Source of the DNA: Desarmillaria ectypa
Lineage: Eukaryota; Basidiomycota; Agaricomycetes; Agaricales; Physalacriaceae
Assembly: GCA_030407005.1 (NCBI GenBank)
Contig: JAUDYN010000005.1
Span: 248,001-312,000 of the forward strand
Length of the DNA: 64,000 nucleotides
Direction: 5' to 3'
Shown here: piece by piece, positions 1 through 12,049 of the stretch
How positions within the stretch are numbered: position 1 is the first letter of the stretch
Layout: every line of letters starts with the position of its first letter
Translations under genes and position numbers: made by a program
Notes under the pieces: model-generated
What the model was told of the DNA's origin: nothing
The model's input: the letters and a program-made list of their open reading frames with translations, nothing else
The model's database searches: none

Positions 1-3000
1 CCTTGAAGGGAGGTCGCTATTCCATTGCAGGACAAGCCCATACACAAGGAAACACTACAGCGATAGCTTAGTCTCGAATATGGTAGTGGTGGCAACACGG
101 CTACGGTATTAGTGGCTATGTGGGCTACACATGGGTTGAATCAGGGTCGATCAAGTATATTGCCATCATCTATTCTTCATTGTTCTTTTTCATCCTCTCT
201 GACGAATCGCCGATGAGCTGATACAGACAAGACAAGGAATCGTTCAATGGACGCTTCTTAAGCTCCACTCTCGGCGGTTCTCACAACCAGAATTAAACGC
301 CGCAAGATTGAATATGTTCCTGCTTGGGAGATCTCGGGTATGTGCACGTAGCCGGGCCTCTTCGGCTTTGGGAAAGTGTCGTAAAACGGAGGACGAGAGG
401 TCACTCTCAGCCTGACCACATCCGCGGTTGAAATGCGGTCAATAATATTCGCTCGGCCGAGCTCTGCAAACGAATGCGCTATTGCCCAAGAGGTCTGCAA
501 AGATGTTACATGATTCGTACTACCCCCATAGGGAAGGGGACATAAACGGTAACAAAGCCGTAATTATTTGAGGCGCCGGTTTTGAGAAGGAATAATGAAC
601 TCGGAAACCGAATAATCCATAGCTATGATGCTCCAAGCGTAACATTGAGTTGAGTTGAGAGTCTATCAATCTCTGAGCTGGTGCAGAGTGCATTGGCAAG
701 AGAAGACGATATGACAGTAATGACTGGTATAAGCCAGTGGCTTAGGAACCTAAATCAATAATTGTTCTCGACTGACCTCGGAGACAGCGGAGATAGTGAC
801 TTTAGGGAGACCTTCATAACTGAAGAGGCGCCCAATGTGCCTGAAATACATTACAATATTTATTACCTGACTGCTGATATGTTGGCACACGCACCATTAC
901 GACGTCATGCGGGAGGTAAGAAACTGCGTTTAATACGCGTCAATCGTTTGTCCTAAAACGAAAAAAATTGGCGCGAGTAGTCCGGTCTCAAAAGCGCGTC
1001 TCACCCGCTTTGTGCGAATCGGTAGGCTTTCTATCAAGTGGAGCGTGGATGATGTGCTCAAAAGAAAGGCACTGTGGTAGGAGCCCATATTAACGTAGCT
1101 GGAAACGTCCAGCTCCTGAAGCTCTGCATCCTTCTGTCGATTTCATATAGCTCTGGGCGAGTAAAATTAAACGAATCAGAGATAACTGTAGCTATCATAC
1201 CCAATCCGACGCTCAAAATCTCGCTTGTAACGACAGTGACTGGCTTTGGTGACATAAAACAGAGACTTTGTACGACTCCTTAGTATGCGGTCATGTCTGA
1301 GTTCATATCAACTTTTTCGGGAGAGAAAGAAAGCTGGGAAGGCATATAGCTTACCCCCGTGTCATTTCGTCCTAGTTGAATAGCTCTGCAAGGAACGATA
1401 GTACACAAAACAGTCACTAAGGGAAGCAAAGTGCAGACGTCTGGATAACGATCATTGCTAGAGGCATGCAAGACAACGAGAAGACCGCTCTGCTTACCTC
1501 CAAGCAGAGATGCGACTCCAAACACGGGGAATTTCTCCTTATCCTGGCCATCCGATGGCATATAATAAATATACTGAATTGACTATTCCAGAAGAGTTTC
1601 GACAAGTAAAATATTCAGAGAGGCACGAAAGACAGTAGAGACAAGAAATCTCAGGTAGGAGGTTAGCTGTAAAAGAGATGTGACTTCCGGCTCCATCCGG
1701 CACGGCTTGCCTTCCTGTTCGAACGAAAACCTCGGCGGCTACCGTTGCTCTGATGTTCGTCGTATTCCGGTCTCGAAGACCCCATCTTCTGCTCTTCCTC
1801 CTGGACAATAACTTACGTTTTTGATCACCGAGCCGGCGTAATGCAATAGTTCTCAATTTTGCGACCAATGCTCCGAAGCACGTCAAACGTACAACTACTC
1901 ACCTCTCGATGATGAATTACTGGTGCGATAGCAAGAACTGATGATGAATATAACGATGTGGAAGATGCAGGAAAGAGGCGATGGCAAACCGGTTGAGCTA
2001 GCAGTCGTGTTATCTTCCCTTTTGGCGTTTCTGCTGCTAGACAACGGGGGTGTTTGGTTAAGGAAAGGGCACTCGAGGTCGTCTGGACCAACCACTCTCA
2101 CGATGGTCGCATGTATGCGTCTCGAAATCAAATTCGTAGCGTTGATGGAGACTGCATGTGGCACATCGCAGCGTGCTTGTTGGGTAGGTAACGTAGAAGA
2201 AAGGTACATATGCATCTCCTCACTCGTTGAGCATATTCGAACATTTTATCAGGTTTCAATAGCTTTTCTTTATCTTGAATTCATAAGCATCAAGCGTGGC
2301 TCTGATGGATGACGAGGAGGGCTGCTTATCATCGGTTTAGCTACTGCAATCGCGCAAATGATTGCTGAGCTGGAGAGCTGGATTTCTTGGGTTGTTCTAT
2401 GTTACGGTGAGTCTCATTTTTTTTCTTTCAGTAGCATTTCTTAACGAGGTTGTAGATCTTGAATGCACGACGTGTTATGCAAGGAATCATCTCTATCTAT
2501 GGTTTTACGATAACGATACAAGGAGCCGCATATATCCTCCTGGACGCTTCCCTGGCATGGCCCTCGTACCGATCCAAGCACTTTTGCGTTTCAAGAATTC
2601 GAAACAGAAAGGTATGTAGCCGCTTGCAATATCTTTTGGTTATACTCACCTTCTGAATAGGCTGTGTGGACGCCTTTTTATACAAAATTAACGGCAGTCG
2701 TGGAATTCGACATCACTGAAGATGGCTCTCACTGTCAACTATCTTTTACTTCTATTCCTCTACGAAGTCAACCTTTTTTGTTACAATCGAAAGCGTCATC
2801 TCAATCCAAGCAAGTTTTATGGTCTAGGTCGTCGGAGAAATAGGAATGGTGGCTACACCCTGGCATTGATACCTGGCGGTGTGATAAATCTGTTGTTCTT
2901 AGAGTATGTATGCAGCTCCTCCCTCATTCCTCTGATCTCGCTTAATTTTTGGTAGGCTCTGTGGAATCACATGTATGAACTGGCCAGCATGATGCTGGAC

Positions 3001-3440
3001 GAACAGCCGCCCTGTGTCGGACGATCTAGCTCCTGTGACTAAGAAAGTCCGTCACATGACTCCGTATAGTTTAGACTTGCGAAGCTATAAACGGACCCCT
3101 CAAAAATAGGTACATCGACAGCGCCTGTAACCCAGGGTCCTCTTGCACTGGTGAGCCTTTCGTATCTTATACTGCTCTTCCATTCTCAGTGGTTTAGTTC
3201 TCAAATGCAAGATTCTGTGTCCGAGATTTTTACTCTTGCGGCCATCTTCAGGCGCCTCGCTTTCCCAGAAAGTTCCTCCGGAGGATATAATTAGGACCAT
3301 CACGGCGCGTCTAATGATCAGCGCTTATATATGTACAGGTGTGTAGTCTTTCTCACGTAGTCTCGTTCAGACTCTTACTATCACCCCAGAGGTAGCGCTC
3401 CATCGTCAACGATCACAGTCCTCCAAACTGACAATCTGAG
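1..3440. other. No supported gene; short degenerate ORFs only
   Basis: Only short open frames occur on both strands. None could be joined by convincing splice sites into a recognised family. A minus frame at 258-500 (80 codons) reads like an exon but has no recognised family and no confident partner exons. Plus frames at 2362-2955 are hydrophobic in places and could be remains of a small membrane protein. A TATATAT run near 3327-3334 lies about 130 nt before the MYND gene start and may belong to its promoter. Confidence 0.5.
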
Positions 3441-3464
3441 TTGTCCGTAGCTTTATCCTGCGAC

Positions 3465-4096
3465 ATGAGTACTACTTGCCTAGTCTGCGACACTCCAACC
3501 AGCACACGATGTGCAAGATGCAAGAGCGTCCATTACTGCAGTAAGGCGCACATAGCGCAGGTACATCCTTTCCTTATGTATTGTGAAGACGATGTAACGA
3601 GGACTCCGTATAGGACTGGATCGCTCACAAAGCATACTGCAAACGAGTTAGCGCAGCCGGAACAAACACCTTCGACGCCATTCTATTTGGCGTCAATGAA
3701 ACCAAACCTCGGCTCATCAAGCTTCCTTGGTCGTACGGTGCCGTTGATGAAGACGAGGTGGCAGGAAGCTGGCAGGATCTGGACGACAAGCTATGGTTCA
3801 ACAGCAAAGATCGCTTTGTCCGCACTATGTATGTTCAGAGGTTCGGGATGAATGGACCACCTCTTGGTCGCACTCTTGCAGTGCTATATGACGACAACTC
3901 TTTGATCAACGGCTCCCTGATCAATCGGTGCATTCAGCATGTTACTCGAGGCAACGCTGTGCACCCTTGGGCGGGAAACCTTCTAGCTCTTAGGGCGCAG
4001 GGAATGCCCTCAGATTGGTACAACGATGCAGTTATGGAGGAGGATTTGGCTCCGGTGATTCAGTATCTTGAGGATTATGGAAAATCTATTCAGTGA
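3465..4096 (+). CDS. MYND-type zinc finger protein
   Basis: Two exons, 3465-3560 and 3614-4096, separated by a 53-nt GT..AG intron in phase 0, give a 192-aa protein. Residues 5-41 form a MYND finger, a zinc-binding module used for protein-protein contacts. The ligand pattern is C5-x2-C8, C16-x2-C19, C25, H29, H37-x3-C41. The DW-x2-H segment before the last ligands is typical of MYND and appears only after the intron is removed, which supports the splice. The sixth position, normally Cys, is His29. The remaining 150 residues have no domain I recognise; many Agaricomycetes carry small MYND proteins with such unknown tails. The ATG at 3465 is chosen because the frame upstream has no other ATG. 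The partner and role are unknown. Confidence 0.85.
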
Positions 4097-4538
4097 ATTA
4101 CAGCTGGTTGTTGATGGTCTTTTTGCAGCCTTTGCCTTTCTTGTTTATTTATGGGCATTATCTGGCTTATGATGCATCTCATATATGCTGTGGTGGCGAG
4201 TACATACTACAAACTGTATTATACCTCACATCCATTACGGCACGCATGTCAGTTTCAAATGATGTATATTATATGTATGCCTGCGTAAAACTGCTGTCCA
4301 TATCGTACCGTTTCCAGTCAGTATGACACTGTCACCACTACTGTCGAGTCTGTGGGCTCGAGTGGCTCAGGACTTAGGACACGGAGTGAACGTGAACAGT
4401 GTTTAGCTCCAACGTCTCTCAGTACTCCATTATACCATAATTGCGCGTGCAACACCATTCGTTTCTTTCTGGATTCACAAGATCCCAGCTTCTCTGATTT
4501 CCAAACCTCAAACTCTTGCTTTCCCTCTCCAATGACGC

Positions 4539-5646
4539 TCATATCACTTTGTCCTTCCAGCCTTTCTCCTTCCACGCGTTCAATCTTGCTGGAAACTCCT
4601 CAATCACTCCTGGTACCGTGCTGCCATGCACGATTAAGAGAAGGACATCTAGATGCGCATCGGGCTTGGTCAACTTGCAGAGCATGTCGTTCGTCTTTCG
4701 TACGTCCTGGTACACTGACTGGGATACGCAACATAGGCGTGCGCAGAGGAGCGGTCCCCTGGATGATATGTGGTAGTAGCAGTCCCCGCCTAGGAGAATG
4801 AACGTGGTTGGTGTTACACGCGCGAGAGCAGAGACGTGTCCCGTGACATGTTATTATGATTCTCAGATGTGGCTTGAGGAGGGTAGAGATCTAGTACACA
4901 ACCCCTGGAGTATCGAGGCTGTAAAAGCTTCCGTCGCCAAAGTAATCGAGAGCAGTAAGATATGCGATACGTAGCGGTTCCTTCGAGAAGGAGAGTTCGG
5001 TCACTTTTCGTCCACTGAGGAAGCTGGTAAGGAATCTACGAGACAGTATATGGAAACGTACCCAAGATCGCTCTCGATTAATGTGGCGTTAGGGTCACTT
5101 GGGTAAGTTCTGAGATCCGAACCAGGCCCAACGACGAGCTCGGTGGTCCGAGGGAATTCGGACATGTCACCTGTGGTTTCCTAAATGGTTAATATAAACG
5201 AAGGATGTCATCAGTGCACCTGTATGATCCAGATGGGTGTGACTCAACGAAACATTCAGTCAGTGAGGAGAATAATGGCTCAAAAATTCTATCACCTTCA
5301 TATTACGACTTTAATGCTCCCAAGATCTACACCTCCCTCCATGAGCTTCTCTGGTACGTCCGTAGACGCTTCCATCGTCTCCCGTACACTAAGCCCGCCA
5401 AGACTCCCGATATACCTATGCACGGTGCGAGACAGGCTCTCGGGAATCCTTGCGTAATCCAAGGACATAAACAATCCTTCCCTTCATCGAATGTTCAATG
5501 AGAAACGCGTAAATCGGGCCAGAGAAAATCTCGTGACCCTCAACGCCTGGGGTAAAGAAGAGAGAAGCAGGGGGCATTTTAGCTGTCCGACGTTGAGCGC
5601 TTTTACGACGTCTGGATGTCGAGGATGGGATCATAGTGGCGGACAT
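4539..5646 (-). pseudogene. Broken metallo-beta-lactamase-fold hydrolase (lactonase-like)
   Basis: Read 5' to 3' on minus, fragments match in order a fungal metallo-beta-lactamase-fold family related to AHL lactonase and glyoxalase II enzymes. These are an N-terminal block (5646 to about 5415), the zinc motif H-T-H-L-D-H near 5224-5241, a TTELVVGPG block, a DYFGDGSFY block, a GGDCYYH block near 4770, and a C-terminal stretch ending at 4539. Several introns splice cleanly. Three joints do not. Near 5420 two blocks are in different frames with no usable intron. At 5298-5300 a TGA stands where the family has Trp just before the zinc motif; changing one base would restore both the Trp and a normal donor (intron 5295-5243). 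Near 4850 the expected acceptor AG is missing and in-frame TAA codons precede the next block. Independent lesions make this a pseudogene rather than a mis-modelled gene. The original substrate is unknown. Confidence 0.75.
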
Positions 5647-5659
5647 TAGAACAACTGTA

Positions 5660-6716
5660 TAATATGTCCACCATCCTATAAATGAGAGTGGGAGTCATGA
5701 GAACCGTCACAGGGTTGCCTTTGGTAGAATCTTTGGTAATTGGAGCCCCAAGACCGTGAGAAAGACACGAGAGAATGAATGGTTGAGCTCATTCGTTGTT
5801 GATCTTGGGTCCTCAGAAACGTGAATCGTTGCAGTCAGGTGCGAAGACAGCGCTGGATGGTGTCCAGGACATTCTCGCTCATCGCCGAGCCTTAGGATCC
5901 GGACACAGGACCCGCATTCAACGAAATGGAAGGTAACCTTCAAGGAGGATGCAGTGAGATATGTGATGCTGAGTCTAGTACTATAGACCATTGATCAAAG
6001 TGGAAGGTTCGGCTTGAGCTCGGCCCGGTTCTTGATGTCGATTCAAGTTGGAGCCGTACGTAAACCGGGTGTCTACCTTTCAGGATCAATGATAGCGATA
6101 AGAGGTGAGTTCGCAAGTCTTTCGGTCTTGTTATGAGGAGTCTCTGCTAGAGTTCGGTGACCCTTGGCTGCAGACGTATATGGCTGCAACTGCTGCAAAA
6201 TCTGGAATTCAAATCGGTATCAGATGATTGCGAAAAGAAGCAAACGTAAAGCCAGACTCCAACCGGGAGGGTCTACCAGGGAAATGGATTACGACTGGCC
6301 AGTTTTTGATTCGAGCAGTACGTTTAACAGTCAGGGCGAACCCTCAAGATCTCAAAGACCATTTCCGATTGTCGCCCGGTGACCAGCTGAGTACGAAGAG
6401 AGTTCCGCCCGCATTCCGATGCCAGAACCACCGGTAAAGTTTTTCAGGAATTCGTCATCTAATGGATCTGTTTCATCTCAAAATACAGCGTTCGTTGGAA
6501 AAAACCAAGTTCCGGATACCAGAATCAGGCCAAGAATCAAGGAGAAAACAATCAAAAAAACGTAAAGCCTTTATGTTGATATGAAGAGCTTCAGATGGAA
6601 ACCGATGGAAAGTGCGAAGAAGAACAGTGCAGATGTCAGACACATGACATTGATCGAGCATAGGCCGCCCTACTACTATTTATATCAGCCGAAAGAGCAA
6701 ACTTTCTTTCAATCCA
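5660..6716. other. Intergenic; no gene seen
   Basis: Frames on both strands (for example 5707-5991 minus and 6228-6437 plus) are short and match no family I recognise. A TATTTATAT stretch near 6679 lies about 40 nt before the MFS transporter start and is a plausible TATA element for it. Confidence 0.5.
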
Positions 6717-8406
6717 ATGGATCCTTGCCCACCTACCGAGGAGACTGGACTTCTCACTCCTACCTCTACCTCTACTCTTTCCTCCCAAAAGTGGCGCTCA
6801 CGACCCGCAACACCTCTACCGCACCTGCAGATATGGATCGTCCTGGTGCTGCAGATATGTGAACCGATAACAAGCCAGAGTATCTACCCTTACATCAACC
6901 AGGTGAGTCCTCCCAGGACACTGTGGACCACTGGATGATTGACTCTTTGCCCTGTAGCTGGTGAGCGAGCTGGATATCACTGGGGGGGACGATAGGCGGG
7001 TCGGATATTACGCTGGTTTGATCGTATGTTTCGTTTTTGTTTCAGTGTTCACCTGCCAACGAGAACACCCGTAGGAATCTCTCTTCTTCGCGACGGAAGC
7101 TATAACGGTTCTTCATTGGAGTCGGTTCTCCGATACCGTAGGGCGAAAACCCGTCCTGATGATTGGACTGGTCGGGTCAGCCATCTCAATGCTTTCATTC
7201 GGTCTGTCAAGGACGTTCTGGGCGCTGGTCATTAGCCGCTGCGTCACCGGATTACTGAATGGGAACATTGGTACGCGATTTTCGGTTCTTAGCATTGAAC
7301 ATGAATGAAACATTCCTGCATAGGCGTAATGAAAAGTGTGATGGGCGACCTAACAGACCCATCCAATCGTGCGGAAGGATTTGCGCTTATGCCTGTCGTA
7401 TGGTCTTTCGGGGCAACAATGGGGTGCGGTTGTTCATCCTATTTTGGTCACAACGTTAACTAAATTCACCACAGCCCTCTTATCGGCGGAACATTCGCGC
7501 GTCCGCACGACCGATTTCCCGAAATCTTCTCAGGTCCCTTTTGGGAGCAATATCCCTACTTTCTCCCGTGTCTCGTCTCCTCATTCTTCGTCTTCGTCTC
7601 CTTCCTAATAACACTTGTCCTATTTAAAGAGGTCAGAAGGCATAATTTCCTAAATCTACCTTGACTAACTCGTTCCTCTTCAGACTGTACCAAAAAACCG
7701 CCGTCGGTCCCGATCCTACGACTCCATAGAAACTCAAAACTCCTTAAAAAAGCATGACGAGCCAGTACCACTCCGTGGTTTGCTCATCTTTCCTGTCCTA
7801 ATATCCGTGGTGAACTACGTCGCACTTGCCTTCCTCAATATTGCTTTCAATGCGCTCTTCCCTCTCTTTCTCGCTATGCCACCCTCCATAGGCGGACTAG
7901 GTATGCCTCCCTCGACTATAGGGTACATCATGGGCGTCTACGGCGCCTCTACCGGTATCTTCCAATTTTTCTTCTTTGCCAAGATAGTCAGAGGGCTAGG
8001 CGAACGCCGGGTGTTCATCAACGGCATGCTCGCGCTTCCCTTCATGTTTGCGCTCTTCCCTATCATCAGTTTCTGCGGGGGTACACCCTGGATTTGGGTA
8101 GGGATAGGGTGCATAGTCGTGCTGTCCATTATCATGGATATGGCATACGGCGCGGTATTCATGTTCATCACTGCTTCTGCACCAAGTAAAGCGTCTTTGG
8201 GCGCGACGAATGGACTTTCGCAGACCACGGTCTCGATTGCGAGGGCTATAGGGCCTGCGCTCGCGACGTCTTTGTTTTCGCTCTCTGTGGAGAGGAACGT
8301 GCTTAGGGGATATGGAGTGTATGCTTTGTTCGTGGTGTTATCTTTCGTTGCGCTGGGTTTGGCAGTGAAGCTGCCGATGGAGGTTTGGGAAGAGGATGAT
8401 GAATAG
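6717..8406 (+). CDS. Major facilitator superfamily transporter (DHA1/ZIF-like)
   Basis: Six exons (6717-6902, 6958-7023, 7075-7270, 7324-7423, 7475-7631, 7684-8406) give a 475-aa multi-pass plasma-membrane transporter of normal MFS length. All introns are 51-55 nt with GT..AG ends and phases that agree. The protein starts with a short hydrophilic tail, then a first helix ending C-E-P-I-T-S-Q. Motif A, D-T-V-G-R-K, falls at about residues 104-109 between helices 2 and 3. A segment like M-G-D-L-T-D-P-S-N-R-A follows helix 4-5, a charged central loop lies around residues 235-270, and a second six-helix half ends in an acidic tail. The sequence pattern is that of the fungal drug:H+ antiporter / zinc-induced-facilitator-like subfamily, which usually exports small organic compounds or drugs. 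The actual substrate cannot be read from sequence. No lesion was seen. Confidence 0.9.
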
Positions 8407-8956
8407 ACGGTCGCTTAATGAAAAGTAGGTGATAACCCTAGGCGTTATCTTACCTGCATATGACTCGGTCAGCACTGATTCACGATTCTTTTGCATTTGG
8501 TCACTGCAATTCCATAGACAAGCTGTTTTTGCTGTATTTTGCTTTCACTGTTGAATATACTTATTCCTTGTTTTACCCTATGCCAGCCGAACTAAGCCTG
8601 TAGCCGGCCCTCAGGATGATCCTGTGCGTTATCATCACTTCTGATTCGTGTTGTGCCGCATTGCTCTTATCTGCTCTATCGCATCCGCTGACCTCTTCCT
8701 CTTTGATGTGAGAGCTGCAACTGGCCTTCGAAACCAGGGATCAACCGTGGTATCTTGCCACTGTCAGCGGTATAGAGAACAAAAACTTTTGATGCTCGTT
8801 AAACATTTGTCTTTTTATTCTCTCGGATTTGAAATTGCCGATCATTGATGATGGTGTCAAGACAAACCACTCGCGTGTCATTTCCTTTAAATCGAAGCAA
8901 TATTATGGCCAACCTCACCCTGCTCCCTGATTTATCGCGGCACCTTTTTACCTCAC
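8407..8956. other. Intergenic between MFS gene and hypothetical gene
   Basis: This holds the 3' flank of the MFS transporter and the 5' flank of the next gene on the same strand. I see no coding frame, RNA gene or repeat here. Confidence 0.5.
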
Positions 8957-9881
8957 ATGGGGAGTCGTGAAGCTTCCCAATCGCTCCTACCTCCGAGTCC
9001 TGATGCCAGTTGCAAAGGTAGGCTTTCTTCGAAGCACGTATAGACCCTGACTGATCGAGCGCCACCAGATATTTGGAAGCCTGCGCCACCATTAAGAAAC
9101 CCATGGCCGCCATGCGACGAACTCGAGAGTCTATCTTTCCGCTACGCTTCTGACCCCACTTCCGATGAACCCTCTCTTCGGTCCCTCGCAAGCGATATCA
9201 GGCGCGAAATGGCCACTCTGAATGACATGTTACTGTAAGCCACCATATTCTGGGACTCGACTTCATTTTGTACTGATGATTGCTCAGAAAATTTAAAGCC
9301 GTAGCAGCCACTCAGGATCATGAGGAGGAGGACGACTATGATCCATTCGAACTAGACTACAGCTATAACACGGACTCGGAGGAGCCAGCTACTGTTCTGC
9401 CTATGGAAGAATTCTGGGATCTCATGGACGACATCCGGGACAAAAATCGGCACGCACCAGCTGTCATGTCTCCCCTGAACCCTCTCCGATCCAAGGCCCC
9501 TCCGGACTTTTGGTGGGAGAGTGGCGCGCTCTCGCCTTTGCCAGAGAACCGGAAATACCACTGGAACATCGAGCGGATGCACGTGAATGAGACGTTGTAA
9601 GAGGATATGTTCTTTTTTTTTTTTCCATGTGTGATGCTTAACTGAGATGTTGTAGGGCTATCCCCAGTCCGCTTTTCCGTCGGTATACGTTCATTAAGCA
9701 GTGTAGATGTTGTTGGCATAGTCGATTTGAGCAGTCGAGTTTACGGAGGTATATCCAGGGTAGAAACCTTCGAGCGAAGTATCTGAAATGCGTTGGGCGT
9801 AGGGACGAGGGAGGAATGGGGGGATACGGAGTTTCCGTTGCTGAGAGCCCGCTCATGCACTTGGTGCAAATGGGCACGTAG
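8957..9881 (+). CDS. Hypothetical acidic protein, basidiomycete type
   Basis: Four exons (8957-9017, 9069-9234, 9288-9596, 9656-9881) with three introns of 51-59 nt give a 253-aa protein; all phases agree. I do not recognise the family. The N-terminal third is Pro-rich with several Trp-Pro pairs. A strongly acidic run (E-E-E-D-D-Y-D) lies near residues 88-93. The last 75 residues, after the third intron, are basic with paired Cys (Q-C-R-C-C-W) and Arg/Lys clusters. The gene model is supported by how well frame, splice sites and phases agree rather than by homology. The third intron carries a T-rich tract near 9612. No signal peptide or membrane helix is seen, so a soluble intracellular protein is likely. 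Confidence 0.65.
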
Positions 9882-10049
9882 CAGGGCGGCTCGAAAGTAA
9901 TAGTCCGTGTTTTTATTTATCCTTATACATTAATTATCCACTTCGTATTTTTGCGAAAAGTACAAATACTTGCAGGTGGCGTGGCAAGCAACACGTTTCC
10001 CGGATACAGAGCTCGCGAGGTGATAATATGACCAGGGAGGACTAGGTAA

Positions 10050-10440
10050 TGCCCTCGGGACATTCAAGCTCGTTGCTAGGTACTTCCGTGACCTCCGAGC
10101 AGTGTGGTCCTTATCCTCAAGCTCCTCGTCTTCCTGGGTGTGGTTCAAGTACAGCGCAATGTAGTCAACGTTAACCGAAATCGGACATGCGAACTCAGTG
10201 ATTCTCGTGCGACAGACGCTCCGCAGGTGTTTATCAGGGAGTACACAACAAGACTTGCTCGGACGTCACTCTTTATAAGATGATGGTAGCGCGCGCAGTT
10301 GATGAGCCATTGGTAGCTGACACTAGACCCAGACTGGTATGATTGACAAGGGGGGAAATCGACTTTATATTTGCTGCTAGTTGGGGAAGATTCTCGTGGA
10401 CTGCGTCCGAGGCCCATCACTTGTTTGGATTAGCGAGAGA
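10050..10440 (-). repeat. Diverged duplicated segment, copy 1
   Basis: This segment and 11540-11880 are clearly related along their length: shared words include a GTGGTCCTTATCCTCAAGCT-like block, a GATGATGGTAGC-like block and a GCGAGAGAATAC/GCGAAAGAATAC block, in the same order and orientation. On the minus strand, copy 1 translates to a stretch with Tyr-His-His and Leu-Val-Val-Tyr-Ser-Leu that matches copy 2 only after allowing for stops. The ancestor was therefore probably coding on minus, family unknown. Confidence 0.6.
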
Positions 10441-11539
10441 ATACATATGTGGAATGCTTGAAATTATAAGCATCTAGGTTCGCTACTTTGTCACTACCCG
10501 CCGACCCTCGATTACCAGCGCACTGCACAAATGGCCCCTTCCACCTGCTGTTCAAAATTCATATTTACCTCATAAACTGTTCGGAAGATAGGGCTTCCCC
10601 AACGTTCGCGCTTTTCAGCACCACCGACTGGTCACCTCTGACTCTCTCATGGTAACTACGCACTTCTCCTGTCCATCCCTCGCTTTCATTCGAGAGGGAA
10701 AGGTGTCAGCCAATTTTCCAATTCCCTATTGCTTCTAGCCACCGGTGGGAGTGTGGCCCCGATACGTTCTATTCGTGCAGGAGTGTAGGACAGTCGAATA
10801 CTCCCGGGATGGAGTATTCCTCACCAATGCCAGGAACGACAACTCGATTCATCTCGCCGTATGTACGTGTCACATCGCTTAGGATGCTCATCACTAAGAA
10901 CAACACGCTCGATGTTTGGGCTTAGGCATGTGTTTCCACCCTATGCGTGTAGCCTAGTGGATCTGCGTAATGCCCTAGGTTCTCCTCCTGGAGGTGAAAT
11001 TGTTGTTGAGATCAGGTTTTTTTTTGCGTGCATCGGCCATGACCACAGACGGCGTTGGTCCAACCGTTTTGACTGGTGAAGGCAAAGGTTTTCATGGGTG
11101 AGCAGAAAGGACGGCAGGAATGGTCCAATGCTTAGTGGCATCACTTTCGTCCAGCAGGATCGCCGGATAGGATTCAACTCGAGAACTCGTAGAGGTGGAC
11201 GACTATCCATGTGCACTAATTCATGAACAGGCCGAGTAAAGAGAGGACTCAGAGTTCCTACTGGTCCTCTCTTCCTGAGTACGATGACCTCCAGCTAGGC
11301 AACAAGTTCCATTCGTCGAATGTTTGTATAGAAGACCGCCGAATGGAGGGTAACACTCTTGTCGACATTAGAATGAATACATGCCTCTAACGCTAACACC
11401 AGTGCCCCGCATTTGATTTTGTATGTATGCGGCCAGAACCTGTTGATGCGCCAAGGCGCGGACCCCTCGCAGTGGTGTGAATAGCAGGATGAGAAAGGTT
11501 ATTACGCTGACCACTAGGTTAGAGGGCTCCTCGAACAAC

Positions 11540-11880
11540 ACAGGACACTCAAGCTCCTTGCTGACGACCTCGGCGTGGTCCTTATCCTCAAGCTCCTCGT
11601 GTGGTTCGAGTAGAGCGCAAGGTAGTCAACGGAAATGGAACACGTCAACTTGATGCGCGTGTGTCGGGGCAGGGAGAACACGACGAGGCCTGTTCGAGGA
11701 TCATCGCTCTTAGTTTCATGATGGTAGCATGCATAGTTGAGGAATCATTGATAGCCGATGCCGAATCCATATTGGTATCGACACAGGGGGTAATCAGTTT
11801 GTATTCGCTGGGGAGGGCTGCGCTCGAGGTCCAAAACTGTTCTATCTTTACGTTCGAGTCAGCGAAAGAATACAGGCGTG
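11540..11880 (-). repeat. Diverged duplicated segment, copy 2
   Basis: Second copy of the segment at 10050-10440, in the same orientation about 1.45 kb downstream. The frame matching copy 1 contains a stop (Y-Q-stop-F-L-N against Y-Q-W-L-I-N), a probable Trp-to-stop change. Both look like decayed remains of one gene. Confidence 0.6.
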
Positions 11881-12016
11881 GAATGATTTCGTACAAGTTA
11901 CCGGTGAAGGATTTCTTCAGCCTCAAAGTACGCGTCGTCTGACAAGTTATGATGGCTTTTGAGTAGTGAGATAAGGTTTAAAAGGCTCACATCATTTTTG
12001 GAAAATTTTACCCTAT

Positions 12017-12049
12017 GGCACTATAGCCAAGTGGTTAAGGCGACAGATT
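12017..12049 (+). pseudogene. tRNA-Ser-like 5' half (truncated)
   Basis: The sequence reproduces the 5' half of a eukaryotic tRNA-Ser: a GGCACTA acceptor strand, the A-box/D-arm (TAGCCAAGTGG) and the start of the anticodon stem (ACAGATT). It then changes into unrelated sequence. No T-arm or B box follows within 200 nt, so it cannot make a normal tRNA. It may be a truncated tRNA gene or the head of a decayed tRNA-derived SINE. Confidence 0.5.

Larger units (their letters stand above)
9882..12016. other. Degenerate region without intact genes
   Basis: Apart from two copies of a diverged duplicated segment (listed separately), no open frame here can be supported. The interval between the copies, about 10450-11530, shows nothing recognisable on either strand. 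Confidence 0.5.
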
